This document shows, in pieces, positions 50,601-60,961 of a stretch of DNA of 64,000 nucleotides. Position 1 is the first letter of the stretch. Each line of letters opens with the position of its first letter. A program made the position numbers and the translations under genes. The notes beneath the pieces are model-generated. The model had not been told where the DNA came from. It searched no databases and was given only the letters and a program-made list of their open reading frames with translations. This DNA comes from Sipunculus nudus (Eukaryota; Annelida; Sipuncula; Golfingiida; Sipunculidae), in assembly GCA_026874595.1 (NCBI GenBank), contig CM049316.1, positions 5,844,339 through 5,908,338 of the forward strand. Direction: 5' to 3'.

Positions 50601-51984
50601 TTGCGTCAAAAACCATTCAACGTAACGATAAAGTTCTACAGCCGAATCGCAGTTTCTAGTCGTTTCCATGTGAACTATGAAATACGTGTAGCCGGCTATT
50701 GGGTAAGATTGGGGACCTGGCGCATCAACGATGGTTGCAGTGAAGCGCTTAGTGAAATTATCTTTATAGTCCTCCATTGCATTTTGCACCGTCAGCGATT
50801 CTGCCAGCACTAGGTTGTTTGCTTTATTCCTAAGACGAGCGTAATTATGCTTGGCCTGTCTCGCAGCGGGCACAGAGAGGTATCCCACGGTCCCCGTGAG
50901 TGACAGAATAAGCCCTGACACGCCTCGATTGGTAAACCCGAAGTAACTAATGACAGAGTTGTTCCACTTTACAGGGTGATCATTGCTGTCCAAACCATGA
51001 CTGAAAGTGCCGTATGTTGATTTCCATGAAGAACTGAACCGCGAGAGGGCGCTGGTGAATATCTCTGTAGTTCCGGATTTGTCAGACCTAGCGATGACAA
51101 TGATTTCTTGTTCCGGTAGTGCGGCATTAGGGTTGAGGGCCTGGAAGGACGAGTCATTCCACCACCTGTAAGTCCCGTTATAAATCCCGACCATGTGCTC
51201 TCGTGTCAGATTTAGGTCATCCACTCCTTTTAGATTATAAGCGAGTACAACAGCACTGAAGATAGAAAAGAAGCAAGTCATTGTTTATTAGTCGGGGAAA
51301 TTAAAATAAGTTTCAAAATGCACGGACTTTTTAGGACTATGCAAATCCCTGTAAAATACTTCTGTTCTGTTCTTATAGCCATTTTTTTTAAATTTCTATG
51401 AATATCACAATAGGACTAGGATCTAGTTTTTAAAGTCGAGGTGATCTGGGATCACCGCCCCGGTTGTCTTTTTAGACTATAAATTTTGAGGAGCTGTATT
51501 AACGCTTCCCATGAATATAATAATTTAATATTGATGTCCTGTGCTTTAAATATCTTAGAATAATGATACACATTTTCAAGTCTTTAGTGTAATGAATACT
51601 AATGGTTGATTAACAAATCACAAAATTGTCAACTAGCTCACAAGTAAAGTTGCCTTCGACTTACCCAGCCATTGTGGGGAACATCTGTAAATCCGTGTGA
51701 TTCTCGTAATCCACCTCCTTCAGTGGAGAGTCTGAGCCAGCATACTGAATGCTATCGACATCCTGTTCACCTTTAATCTGTTTCTTGCCATTTCCGCTTC
51801 CGACAGAGTCGTAGCTCATCTCCAGAAGCACAAACTCTGAACGGGAGGCTTTAAAGGAGGGAATCCAACTCTTATAGACCTCACTTGGGAACGAGGCTCC
51901 CGCCCCTAGCAGCGACACCTGTCTTCTGGAACTTGCAAGGCGTAACCATATTGTTATCAGAGCGAGGCTCAGGATCCTGGTCAT
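41559..51984 (-). CDS. Receptor guanylate cyclase with a PstS-like phosphate-binding extracellular domain
   Basis: Coding exons on the minus strand: 51984-51665, 51255-48666 and 41642-41559. They join in frame (phases 2 and 0) for 998 codons including TAG. Order: signal peptide (1 to about 20); PstS/PBP type II domain (about 24-360); membrane span (about 383-404, VVCMLVLALAGYLAW); kinase-homology domain (about 455-735); coiled-coil linker (740-785); class III cyclase (about 802-980); short tail ending NIVDEF. The kinase domain has HGNL for HRDL and DWQ for DFG, so it is a pseudokinase, as in known receptor cyclases. The cyclase keeps FFSDIVGFT (metal Asp810), VETIGD (guanine Glu850, metal Asp854), YCLFGDTVN (guanine Cys922, Asn929) and Arg933, so it should make cGMP from GTP. 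The extracellular part keeps almost all PstS phosphate ligands: Phe32, Ser63, Asp85, Arg163, Asp165, Ser167, Gly168 and Thr169, with Ser31 replacing Thr10. Usual receptor cyclases carry a type I (ANF-receptor) fold here. Phosphate sensing is inferred, not shown. Confidence 0.9.
42060..44195. repeat. Tandem array, about eight units of 177-188 bp, interrupted once
   Basis: Units carry '(a)taggtcaactggga', then 'gcgaactcgatctgtaactg', then a 'ccacacaccaaaaatcaggc' segment and 'gtatctgcaggcattg', ending in a tttcatgaaaattt palindrome-like stretch. The aggtcaac word recurs near 42163, 42341, 43180, 43365, 43553, 43729, 43913 and 44086. Two units stand left and six right of an inserted dispersed element (about 42440-43110). 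Confidence 0.85.
42440..43110. repeat. Dispersed element inserted in the 180-bp array
   Basis: It has two related halves with 'gtgaccttgaaaagtaggtcaggatcac' and 'tagaaaaatgggtctaggtcagtcatc', each followed by tttgaacttgac(c)aagattt. It ends with a cggacgccgga/cggacagacggacag tract and 'agcccatcagcctattagctgag'. It is the same style as the elements at 4395 and 22150. Non-coding. Confidence 0.6.
44196..44840. other. GC-richer segment with cacgga/tacgga words, unassigned
   Basis: Repeated short words (tacggatcgccacgg, tacggatcgacacgg, gatccacgg) occur in both halves, as in subterminal zones of DNA transposons. No terminal inverted repeat could be fixed. The open frame at 44249-44503 has no recognisable domain. 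Confidence 0.3.
44850..47195 (+). repeat. 26-bp tandem array, about 90 diverged units
   Basis: The unit contains tagctacgttattctcctagcc followed by tgaa. Units vary at many positions and some are short. Blocks with a 'cttgatgagctacgttattc' variant or an 'aatagcaaagtttttcccaaa' variant recur about 240 bases apart (46030-46130 and 46250-46340), so larger segments were also duplicated. The array lies in the last intron of the cyclase gene. No unique spacers. Confidence 0.93.
47290..47521 (-). mobile_element. tRNA-derived SINE
   Basis: On the minus strand the head carries an A-box-like region (GACAGCTGAGTGGTAAAACA, near 47516-47495) and a perfect B box GGTTCGATCCC (47469-47459), as in a tRNA gene. 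The body follows with GTAGTTGCCCGTCC and a GGTTTACTCCGGG / CCGGTTTCCCCACC central domain. The 3' end runs into AT-rich sequence near 47290. RNA polymerase III would transcribe such a copy, and a partner LINE would move it. It sits in the last intron of the cyclase gene on the same strand. Confidence 0.85.
48666..51255 (-). CDS. Guanylate cyclase, large middle exon
   Basis: The acceptor ctatcttcag ends at 51256 and the donor gtgcgt starts at 48665. The exon is 2590 bases and covers most of the PstS-like domain, the membrane span, the pseudokinase, the linker and most of the cyclase domain. The ATG that would start 26 bases earlier (51281) lies in the intron. The joined AVVLAYNLKG after FPTMAG matches the PstS strand order, which fixes the junction. 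Two cysteines near residues 309 and 332 and several N-glycosylation sites fit an extracellular location. Confidence 0.92.
51665..51984 (-). CDS. Guanylate cyclase, first coding exon: signal peptide and start of the PstS-like domain
   Basis: ATG at 51984 starts a hydrophobic leader (ILSLALITIWLRLASS). LLGAGASFPSEVY follows, then YDSVGSGNGKKQI, YAGSDSPL and FPTMAG. These are the conserved N-terminal blocks of PstS in order. The donor gtaagt is in phase 2. The intron from 51664 to 51256 is 409 bases. Confidence 0.9.
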
Positions 51985-51987
51985 TGT

Positions 51988-52015
51988 CTATCGATCAGCA
52001 TTCATGAACTCTGCT
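51988..52015 (-). promoter_or_regulatory. 5' UTR acceptor and two short upstream ORFs of the cyclase gene
   Basis: A polypyrimidine tract ending ctttttctag gives an acceptor at 52015-52014, so the 5' UTR is likely spliced. Between it and the start codon are two ATGs. The one at 52005 opens a five-codon frame ending TAG at 51988. The one at 52001 opens a six-codon frame whose TGA overlaps the main ATG. Both could lower translation of the receptor. This is inference from position only. Confidence 0.45.
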
Positions 52016-52862
52016 AGAAAAAGAAGAAGAAGAGTCAGTGTCAGTGTTATCAACGAAAACGATCCTACGGACATAATAGAGGTCACATTTGACCTTTCAT
52101 ATTCTTTTTATTATAATAGGTGACACAGGCTGTCTGTGAGTTATATCTGTCCGTGAGGTAAATGTGATGGTGTATCCGTCTCATAGGCAACGGAATATGT
52201 CCATAAGTAGAGGGGCACAACATGTGTGGGCGAACCGAACCTTTCTGTGCAGTCATTGATCGGGCATGGTGTATGTTTTCCCAGGCACTCCGTGTATTTC
52301 TGACTTCCCTTTTGTTCTTCTCGCCCCGTTTTATTGCTTTGTGTATTGCTCTTAACTGCCATCGCTTTTAAATTCTGACAGACATAGGTAAGCCGAACTG
52401 GCAGAATTCTCCTCTTGTCACAAAAAGTACGTGTAAATATTTGTCTAGATTAAGCTTCTGAGGAAAAACATTTGTCAATGTGTTATTAAAATGAATCAAG
52501 TAAAGCAATTCAAGCTTATTAAAAACAAAGGAGTACTGTAATAAACATACGAGTGGATATCTTGCTTTTCTTTATGGTCTGTCATTCGAACCTGTAATGA
52601 GATTTAAAATATGTAATCCTATTCACACCTGTCAACAATAGGTTTCACACGGACAATTCGTGATACATTATACATAATACCAATAATATTCAGAAAACTT
52701 TCAGTGTCTTACTAAAATGTGTTTAAACAATATATTTATCAGGCGCGGGATCCGGGGGGGGGGTGGTCCAGATTTTAAACCATGACAGGTAAATTGCTCG
52801 AAATAATCACCCAATGTTTATCTACACTTGCGTTGACCCCTGCAAAAATCCTGGATCCGCGC

Positions 52863-52865
<3 letters not shown>
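52016..52865. other. Upstream of the cyclase gene, no further exon recognised
   Basis: The 5' UTR exon(s) and promoter should lie here or further right but could not be placed. A G-run and a 'cctggatccgcgcctg' motif at about 52740-52865 match a dispersed repeat style seen at 38690. Confidence 0.35.
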
Positions 52866-52946
<81 letters not shown>

Positions 52947-52957
52947 TTATATATACC
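52866..52957. repeat. (TA)n/(TTTATA)n microsatellite
   Basis: About 70 bases of TA dinucleotides grade into four TTTATA units. Confidence 0.95.
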
Positions 52958-55265
52958 CTGCATATCCCGAATGATCGTGAAGTATTGAAAAAAAAACCGG
53001 GTTAAATAACTATCCCTACTATTAAAACGTCATGGGTAGTGGCCCTGCTCATGGACGCTCCCAGTTGCTAAGCTGCGCAAGACAGGGCTAATGACAGGTC
53101 ATTGAAAGATAAGGACCAAGGACGCCATGCTTACGTAACATAACTCTTTTGAAGATATAATCAACAACTCTTCCTGACGCTGTATAATCTAAACTGTTGA
53201 AAGTAAGGATGCATAATTTTCCGATCGCGTAAATAGTTGACCCTATAAATATAATCCCGTTACCTGGTGCTTATTTATTGATAAAACAGCAGACTAGAAT
53301 AATGTTTTTAAATAAAAATTATTTTAATCTTCTTCTGGGAATAAACCTTCAAACACACCCCATGGAAAGATGTAAGTATGACGGTGAGAATAATTGCAAA
53401 TCCAAGCAATATGTTTTCACAAGAGGGGACATTCAAGCGGGCCTCGGTATAATATTCCGTGCAGTTTCTATGTATACTTTATGAACCTTTCCGTTAGCAC
53501 GAGATATATGATCAGAATGTCATTAAAAACCAGAATACCCAGGCCCATTAATATTAAGGGATGCCTGCTTAGGGTTATCAGTTTATGGGTCGTCACCCTC
53601 TGGGACTAGCTTTTAACGAAATGAAAAATCGTTGCTATGAAGCGTCGTGAACTGATGGGCTCCGAAATCAATGTCGTATCAAGCAGTATTTTAATGAGGA
53701 TTAATGTACACTGGGGTTTATTTTTTATTTAAACTGGCGCCACGTTTGATTTACCGGTAGGGATGTCACGTTGGTATTCATGGGATAATAAGCCGTTAAT
53801 GCTAAGGTTCATGACTTTCTTTGATCAGCTAATCACGCCCGGCTCGGCTGATAACGATCGCCGATAAATATAAAGACATTTATTAACCGTGAAATGTCGG
53901 TCATGTTAGGAAGACGTAGAGTCTTAACATCTTGTCTTCCGTATGTTTGATGCATTTACGGTTACACAAAGCCACTTAGCAGACGATCAATGGTGCTTTG
54001 CTAATTAAGTGCTCCACTACAATTGCAAAAGGAAATCAAAAAGTTAATTAACCTTTCATTACTCATTTAAATGAGAAATATCAACTGCTGAATTGATGTT
54101 CGAAGTGGTACAATTTTACCGATGTTTAAACAGATAACAATATATCCCTTTCTATGAATGATCACTAATTTTGAGGGATCAATAATTGCTCTCCAATGGT
54201 TCGTATTCCAGCGCTTGTATACATTTGCAGACAGTTAGATATGGTTCACTGGATGTAATCTTGTCGCTGTAGATTTCTCATAAAATAAAATATAAATACG
54301 TTAAATTTTGCGGGCCTAGGTTACTAAATGGTTTATTTTGTTATGTCCACATGCAAATTTGTTTTTTTTATAAGTTTAAAAATCATTTTGCAGGACAGAT
54401 AGAATATTTAAACAAATCTGGATAAAGAGGTTAAAAGAATATCACCAATATATTAGGAATTGATTGTCTGTTGTTTGCATTTCTACCCATCAGTAAACGG
54501 TATATTCCTAAAAAAACAGGATTCACTCTGCTTGGGTATAAATTCATATGATTATTACAAGTAACTGGACAGGAATGATCAAAAAAAAGAGAATCAGAGA
54601 TTGGTAAACAATATCTTATCTGCTTTACAAAGAGTGATCAAAATAATAAACAATTTATTTGTGTTATTTCCTCATAGGTAGTATAATTTTAAGACTGCCC
54701 ACTGTATACTGCGCAGTCGCTGTTTTAGTATGGACGGCCGATGCAGAGTAATTTTCGAAATGACTTGTGTCACGACTCAAAGTAGGTCGTATGGGCCTGA
54801 TTAAAATACCTATACCCAATCGTGGTTCATTGGAATCATTATGTCGTACTACTAGTCGACATACTCCATTCAGACTGTGGCCTTGAAACATTTACTCTAT
54901 CCCGTAGGTGACTCCCCCACATGGTTCTACGGCATCGGAAATATTAAAAAAAAGTCCAATATGAACAATAGCCAGATGAGGATTGCCGGTCGGGTCAGGT
55001 CGTTCTCGAATAGATCCCTGATAGAAAAATCAGTTGCTTCACTGCTGCTGAACGAAGAAATCGTAAACTATGCATACAATTAAAAGAAGATTGAATGACA
55101 GATGGAATACTAAAAAAATGTAATGTTGTAGAGGTTGTGTATAAGGTTTCAGGATGACAAAAAACACACAAAAAAGCCTTCCACGAAGAAAACTGCATCC
55201 GTTCTTTTAGCGGGAAAAGGCAGAATCCCACCCTAACTCCTAACTAACCAAAAGATGATGTCACA
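52958..55265. other. No gene recognised
   Basis: No supported exon, RNA or repeat. Confidence 0.4.
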
Positions 55266-55271
55266 GATGCT

Positions 55272-55560
55272 TCAAACAGCTTCTGGAAGGTTGTTTAAGA
55301 TGCTGATGACACGGTGTTTGTTTGTGTGGGTTCTGGCATCAGGTATAGACAGAACATGAACAACATTAGCTACATCAAATTGTCCTCTAAGGTTTATGGT
55401 ACTGATGGCTAGCTTCTCCCGAGCAGTGGCTTGATATACACCTATAATCCTTAAAGCTTTTCTCTGGAGTGAATAGAGTGAAGCTGGCTGAGTGAGGCCA
55501 GGATAAACAAGCATGCTTCATGATGCTTCGTATCTAGTTTTTGTTAACAGTGGTTCGTTC
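55272..55560 (-). pseudogene. Small LINE fragment (RT C-terminal region)
   Basis: A minus-strand frame reads LQRKALRIIGVYQATAREKLAISTINLRGQFDVANVV. The LQRKALRIIG block followed by short helices is typical of the region after the reverse transcriptase in several LINE clades. Only about 80 codons remain. Confidence 0.5.
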
Positions 55561-55664
55561 TGCTTTCTTTGTCTAATTTTGATGCAAACGTTCGGAATGC
55601 TCAGTTCACAACCCTGATGTTTATTATACACTAGCTGATATACCCTGTAAACTAGGTTATTTGG

Positions 55665-57345
55665 GGGGGGGGGGGGAATTTGAAAGGACAGTCACTTGGG
55701 ATTAGTGGAATTCTTGGGATGAGAACATCCTGTCCTTTGAATTCACCTGTAGAAATGGTGGCTTCGATAAGGTGGTTCGTCAGTTGTTTGATGACCAGTC
55801 TGGTACCGTTGCACAGTTTTGGTGGATCAAGGATCCACAAGAGTGTTATGGGAGCTCCAAACTTTAGTGTCAAGTCATGGGGTGGCATACCGGGAGGGTG
55901 CAATGAATTCAGAAATTCTGAGGGATAAAGGACCACTTGGTCGGGATCAGGGACTGTATCAATTGATTTATATTTTTGTTCCTGTGATGGTATACAGTGA
56001 ACTAGTTCATTATTAAGTGCACGGACAGCGTCATTTTTTGGAGCTATTATAGCACGATCAGACAACCAAGCAGAAACTTGGTAATGGGAAAGGAGGTCTG
56101 GGAATACTTGTTTTTTTGAGCAGTTCAGTGGTTTTGACAACGTTAGCAAGACAGGGTGGAATTTCCATAAGTTCATTATGTGGATGTGTTTGAAAGGTGC
56201 CTTCCCCAAGAAGAAGTTGTGCAAAGTCATCAGCTTGTTGGTCTAAATGAAGATGTACTCGCATATTTTTAGCGAGAGTGAGTTTTTGATCATGTGGCCA
56301 CAATCTTGAGGATTTTAAACATGCATGTATTTGATCTGCACGTGTGCCTCTTGGTACAGTTGATAATGTCTGACGAAAATCACCAGAAAGTATGAGTGTG
56401 ACACCACCCATGATGGAGGAGGAATTCCGGATGTCCCGGAGGGTTGTGTCGAAAGCTTCTAATGCCAACTTGTGGGCCATTGTACACTCATCTTAAATAA
56501 TCACTTTGCATCTCTGAAGAAGTTGTGCGGTAGAACTAAGCTTTTTTTATGCTGCAGACGGGATTTTCCATGGCAGCTAGGTCTAATGGTAATTTGAATG
56601 TGGAGTGTGCTGTTTTACTACCTTTCATAAGAGTGGCAACTATTCCAGATGAGGCAACGGCAAAAGCAATATTTCCTATAAGACGAATCTGTGCAAGAGT
56701 AAGGTTGATGAGGAATGTTTTTCCTGTTCCTCCTGGCGCGTCAATGAAAAGGGTGGCACCATCACCATCATGTATCACCTGAAGGATTTTGTCATTTGCA
56801 GCAGTCTGGTTTTGTGTTAGCTGCGATGTTCTTTCTTGAACAATGTGAAGCATTTCACTTGATTGTAGCTGGTTTCTCTGAGCAGTTCTTTATTTACTAG
56901 GACATCATTTGCTCTGTCAACAGATGGGAGTCCATAGGAATAGACCTGCTTGCCTCCTGGAAAAGAAAGAAATTTGTCTTCAATAATTTGAGGGCTTCGT
57001 TGAAAATTGCATTTGTATATTAAGCCGGAGTGTGATGAATGTTTTGGCGTTGTTGATGATAAAAATCTCCTTGCATGTTTATTTTTCTGTGATTTTCCCA
57101 TAGCTGTGCTGGATCGGCGATTTCACAAAATGTAACATGACAGCAAACAGATTACGGTGTGATGAAGGACAAGCTGAGATTGCTGTTTCTTCCAAAGTGT
57201 GAATCCAGTGATTGTCATCATCAAGGAGGCCCAAACGATAACACGCCTCACGGAAGGATTGGCAAGTTAAGCCGTGGACAGTCATGAGCTGTTCATAGCT
57301 AGTAGGTCCTGGGCAGTGTGGAGAAGCAACCGGAGGTAATAGCAC
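55665..57345 (-). pseudogene. Helitron helicase region (Pif1-like), frameshifted
   Basis: Fragments in order: GLTCQSFREACYRLGLLDDDNHW (about 57250); the Walker A region IDAPGGTGKTFL (about 56730) with FAVASSGIVATLM; GGVTLILSGDFRQTL (about 56400); KLTLAKNMRV (about 56270); LSDRAIIAPKND (about 56050); YPSEFLNSLHPPGMPPH...LKFGAPI and CNGTRLVI (about 55900-55800); and an end at CPFKFPPP. The usual DE-containing motif lies between 56530 and 56450 and is broken by a frameshift and stop. The C-terminal QFPVRLA/INKAQGQ motifs are absent. In an intact element this part unwinds DNA during rolling-circle transposition. Confidence 0.85.
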
Positions 57346-57544
57346 TCAGAGTTGTTTGGATGCACGGTATAGACGCGGCCGATTGCATCTGAACATTTTA
57401 TACCTGAATGTCAATCCAAAGGGGTTCCGTAAACTCAACATGTCCACATTTTCTTCTGAGCGTTCCAGGTATAATAGCGAGGAACTTGATTATACAGAAG
57501 TGTTTTAGTGAATTCATCTGTTTGACATAATTGAAGGAATTCTG

Positions 57545-58887
57545 TTAGTGTAGTTTTTGGGGGTCCAATGCTCGTTGGCGAATGTTTTGCTGAGTAAAGT
57601 AAACTCGTTGACCATTCTCGAGATGCACCTGGAGATGTATCACATTTGGATGGCGGTCATGTATGGGGAATCCCAATATTCTCCAAATAGCGACCGGTTT
57701 GGTAGTTGTGAATTTCATCTTGATGTTGGTTTTCAGGTTGCAGTTCAAACACTGCCATGTCACAGCCCTTGTTGACGTATTTATATACGTACTTGATAAT
57801 ATTTTTGGAATTGCATTTTTCCACATAAATGTGTTTATGGAATAGCCTGCAGAGGAATTTATTATAATGAGGGACATCCCATCCATTGTCTATTTGTATT
57901 TGTTGATTTTTTATGGTTATAACAGTTGTGTGTCCTCCTTGGCCTAGTCCCCTTCTCCTGTAGAATTAGTATCCATCATGATCAGTTTGTGTGTCCTGAA
58001 AAAAGATGTGTCGGGTAGTTTTTTTGTACAGGAACCATTTTTCATGCATGGTGAATTGGTATTAAAGGGTCAACAAGGTCCATGGATCATGTGTTTTTTT
58101 ATGATTGCATGAAGTTCTGGATCATCATGAGGATTTGGTATTTCTGCTGAGACAGTGTCATCAATTTTGTTTGGAGTGACTTTTTGCATAAGCCAAAGCA
58201 AAATGTGTACATGGGGCAATCCTCGCTTCTGCCACTCAATGCTGTATATATGGCAACGGACTTTGCCAAAGATCGTCTGTTAAATGATGAGATTCATTAG
58301 TTTTTTTTAAATTTGAGGTGGAAAACCCTTGCAATGAGGTCATGGCGATCTTTTGGTTTTTGTTGTTGGGGTAGTTCACGAACAATTTCACCCCAATTAG
58401 GGTTGCATGTGAATGTTATAAAGAGATCTGGTCGGCCGTAGTTTCGAACATAGCACATGGCATCTTGTGTGCGTTCGTGCATGTATCTGGGACCCCCTGT
58501 GAATGATGAAGGCAAGATGACCAGTTGTCCAACGTCAGTAGTAGTTCCATCATTGGTGAGGGCATCTCACAAATGTATGTACTGATCTGCTCTGAGTTTT
58601 GTTTGTTTTTTTTTTCTGAAAAAAAGAAGCCTTTCAGATTCAATTTTTGCATACATATCTACCCAGTATTGGTGGGCAAGATCTTTAGATTGTGCAAATA
58701 TGTTGTATTGATGTGGTCTGATCATCATTTTGTATGCATAGAGTTGACATTTTGCCCCTGGAATTGGTTCACCTGTTGAAGGGTGGGTGAGAGGGATTTG
58801 GAAATGGCAACCATCTTCTCCACATGGAAAAAGTAATGGGTACTGGAGAGGGTTGTAGGCCCTATTAGTGTCACTGATTCGTTTCAA
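57545..58887 (-). pseudogene. Helitron Rep (HUH endonuclease) region, frameshifted
   Basis: Fragments in order: RAYNPLQYPLLFPCGEDG (about 58860); LPSSFTGGPRYM (about 58510); YGRPDLFITFTCNPNW (about 58420); the HUH motif within GLPHVHILLWL (58226-58189, His codons at 58207-58215); the tyrosine motif KYVYKYVNKG (about 57800-57770); and FPIHDRHPNV with VHLENGQRVYF (about 57640). The HUH histidines and both tyrosines are still encoded, but in different frames with stops between them. In live elements this domain nicks and joins DNA. Confidence 0.85.
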
Positions 58888-59058
58888 ATTGCAATACTGC
58901 TATGTAAATGCCTCTCGCATCAACAGTGTACAATACGATATGCAACATAATATACATTCAAATGATGATGTAAATGAACAAGCTTTGTAGGTCACAGTCT
59001 CTTATTGATAAATTAAATCATTAAACTTAAAATCTCTTAGAGGATACAATATATTCAT

Positions 59059-59370
59059 TTACAAAGATAAAAACATTTCTGTCGCACAATATGATATTTC
59101 GTTTGAACCAAATAGCAGTAATGATGAATACAAAACTGACATATTCCTGATACTGGGTATAACCTTCAAGGTTTCAAATAATTTTTGTCGCTGTCGAGTA
59201 TACAATGGACATTCAAGTAAAAAATGCTTTGTATTCTCACATTTATCACCACATACGCATTTACTATCTTCAACTAACCCCATTTTAAACAGGTCATACC
59301 TAAGGTTGCTGCACCCCATACGTAGTTTCGCATGCAATACGTTAACATGCCTGTCACCGAGATAAAAAAA
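59059..59370 (-). pseudogene. LINE fragment inserted in the Helitron
   Basis: A frame of about 100 codons reads HVNVLHAKLRMGCSNLRYDL then CVCG..CENTKHFLLECPLY. This is the C-terminal cysteine cluster of LINE polymerase proteins. A stop and about 150 bases of AT-rich 3' UTR follow (to about 58900) before Helitron sequence resumes. Helitron sequence also stands to the right, so the LINE landed inside it. Confidence 0.7.
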
Positions 59371-59487
59371 AAGGTTTGTTGTTGAGCTGTTCTAGAATAA
59401 TATCCTTTTGGTACCTTGCTCACCAGCCATAAGAACACCTCAATATCTCATCAGTGGATGGGGCATTGAAACGTCTTGTGTGTTTTG

Positions 59488-60330
59488 TCAGCATGAATGT
59501 TGAGTTTGTATTCTGATTCTGGGGATGTTGATTTGTCCATGGCGGTTTTGAAGCTTGTGATATAGGGATTTTTCTGGTGAAACATATTCTGCAAGGACAG
59601 AATGATGTTTTGATTGAGAATTGGGAAAATTGAATGGCGATGACTGGCTTGCTGGTGTGAATTGGAAATGAAGTATATCTGAAAAACTTGGTTGTTCATT
59701 GGGGAGTGGTTGTAAGAATCCAGCAAGATGATAAACTTGTACTTGCGCCTTAAATGTTGGCATATAGCCAGGGTGTCTAACTTAGTTGCAGGAAAATGAA
59801 GTCATTTGAAGACACGAGTTGTACTTCTTGATGTTGGGAAGACAATGTTTGGAATGTGTAGAATGACCATTCCAGAGTGTTCTGAGAGGTTCAGGTAGTT
59901 CTAACTCGGGACGAAGTTTAACTTTTCCTAGTGAAGGCACCTCATCTTTCCACTTTTTGGCCGAACAAAAGCCACATAATTTTGACCTGGTCCCAGTGTC
60001 ACAAACACTATTATTGCTGTAGTCCTTGTCATAAGCCATTGCTTGTGGTAGATGAAATGGAGGTTGTTGAATATGAGTAGGTGTTAGTGTACAATCTGCT
60101 GTTGATGTGTAGTCTGAGGGAGTTTCTCTATGATCTGTACCCGTTGCTACAGAATTCAGGGGTGTTGGTACATTATGCGTGGCTGTTGCTGCATTAGCTG
60201 TAGCATGATCTGTGGCTGTTGGTGAATGATCCATGGGCGTCTGTGCTGTATCTGTGTTTGTTGACCGGCTGACACGCATGCATGATGCTGAGCGATCACT
60301 TCTGGATAGACTTGACTTTCGTTTCACCAT
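59488..60330 (-). pseudogene. Helitron N-terminal region
   Basis: The frame from 60330 starts MVKRKSSLSRSD and has a Thr/Ala/Asp repeat-like stretch (TDHATANAATATHNV). It then gives CGFCSAKKWKDE...LGKVKL..ELELPEPL and NIKKYNSCLQMTSF, the zinc-like and linker blocks that precede Rep in animal Helitrons. After a frameshift near 59770 it continues with PTFKAQVQVYHLAG (59763 on). Confidence 0.75.
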
Positions 60331-60479
60331 GGCTAATGAAAAGCCAAAGGGAATTTTCAGAGTGGTTGTTATGACATTATTCCTTAAATCTCATCAGAGA
60401 ATTTAGTTTAATTATAAGGAGTGAAAAAAGCAAATGCACCTTTACTACAACAAGAGCGTTTAATATGAAGGATATAATA

Positions 60480-60800
60480 TTGCAGTGTGATAAAAAAGCT
60501 ACACAAAGTTATACGGAACACAGTAAAACAGAACTTTTGCTGAAACTTTGTTCAAACATGCAAAATGCAAATGTACATTGGATACAGAATATAAGATATG
60601 GTTACATACTGAGAACCATTACTAAAAATTTGCAAATACTAAAAATAAAATAATTAGATATTGCAGCTTGTCAAATAACAAAAGTATATTACGAATTCTC
60701 AGTTAACGTCCATTCTCTAATAAAAGTTATACATAACACAGTAAAACAGAACTTTGCTGAAATTTGTAAAAATATGTAATTTGCAGTGTCCATTGGAAAA
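60480..60800. repeat. Two-copy direct repeat, spacing about 225 bp
   Basis: The stretch agttatac(gg/at)aacacagtaaaacagaactttt.gctgaaa...tgt.cattgga occurs at about 60507 and about 60725. Low divergence. No coding signal. Confidence 0.65.
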
Positions 60801-60961
60801 AGAATAAGATAATGCCACATACTGATAGCCATAACATAGAATTTGTTAAAGTAAGAATCAAATATTTAGACACTGCAGTCTTCTTAGTCTACAGCGGGAC
60901 TGGACAGTTAGTGTCACGACTGGAGAGTAGGTCCAGGGCATTTGCCTATTGTAACACCATC

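Larger units (their letters stand above)
55640..60330 (-). mobile_element. Decayed Helitron (Rep/helicase transposon), minus strand, carrying an inserted LINE fragment
   Basis: Between 60330 and 55665 the minus strand gives, in order, the N-terminal region, Rep and Pif1-like helicase of a Helitron RepHel protein, in many frames with stops. A LINE fragment interrupts it at about 59370-58900. The helicase stops at a run of 14 G (55663-55676) before its last motifs, so the 3' end is truncated and no terminal CTRR plus hairpin was found. Helitrons move by rolling-circle replication. This copy cannot make the full protein. Confidence 0.85.

Noticed and set aside
48609-51281. A single-exon 890-codon cyclase starting at 51281
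   Set aside because: The first nine codons and the last 18 are intron sequence. Splice signals and protein similarity place the true exon at 51255-48666, with further exons on both sides.
51665-51984. Bacterial contamination as the source of the PstS-like sequence
   Set aside because: The domain is interrupted by a proper intron and is in frame with a membrane span and an animal-type receptor cyclase on the same contig.
57557-57845. Plus-strand frames opposite the Helitron
   Set aside because: They are antisense shadows of the Rep region and have no similarity of their own that I can recognise.
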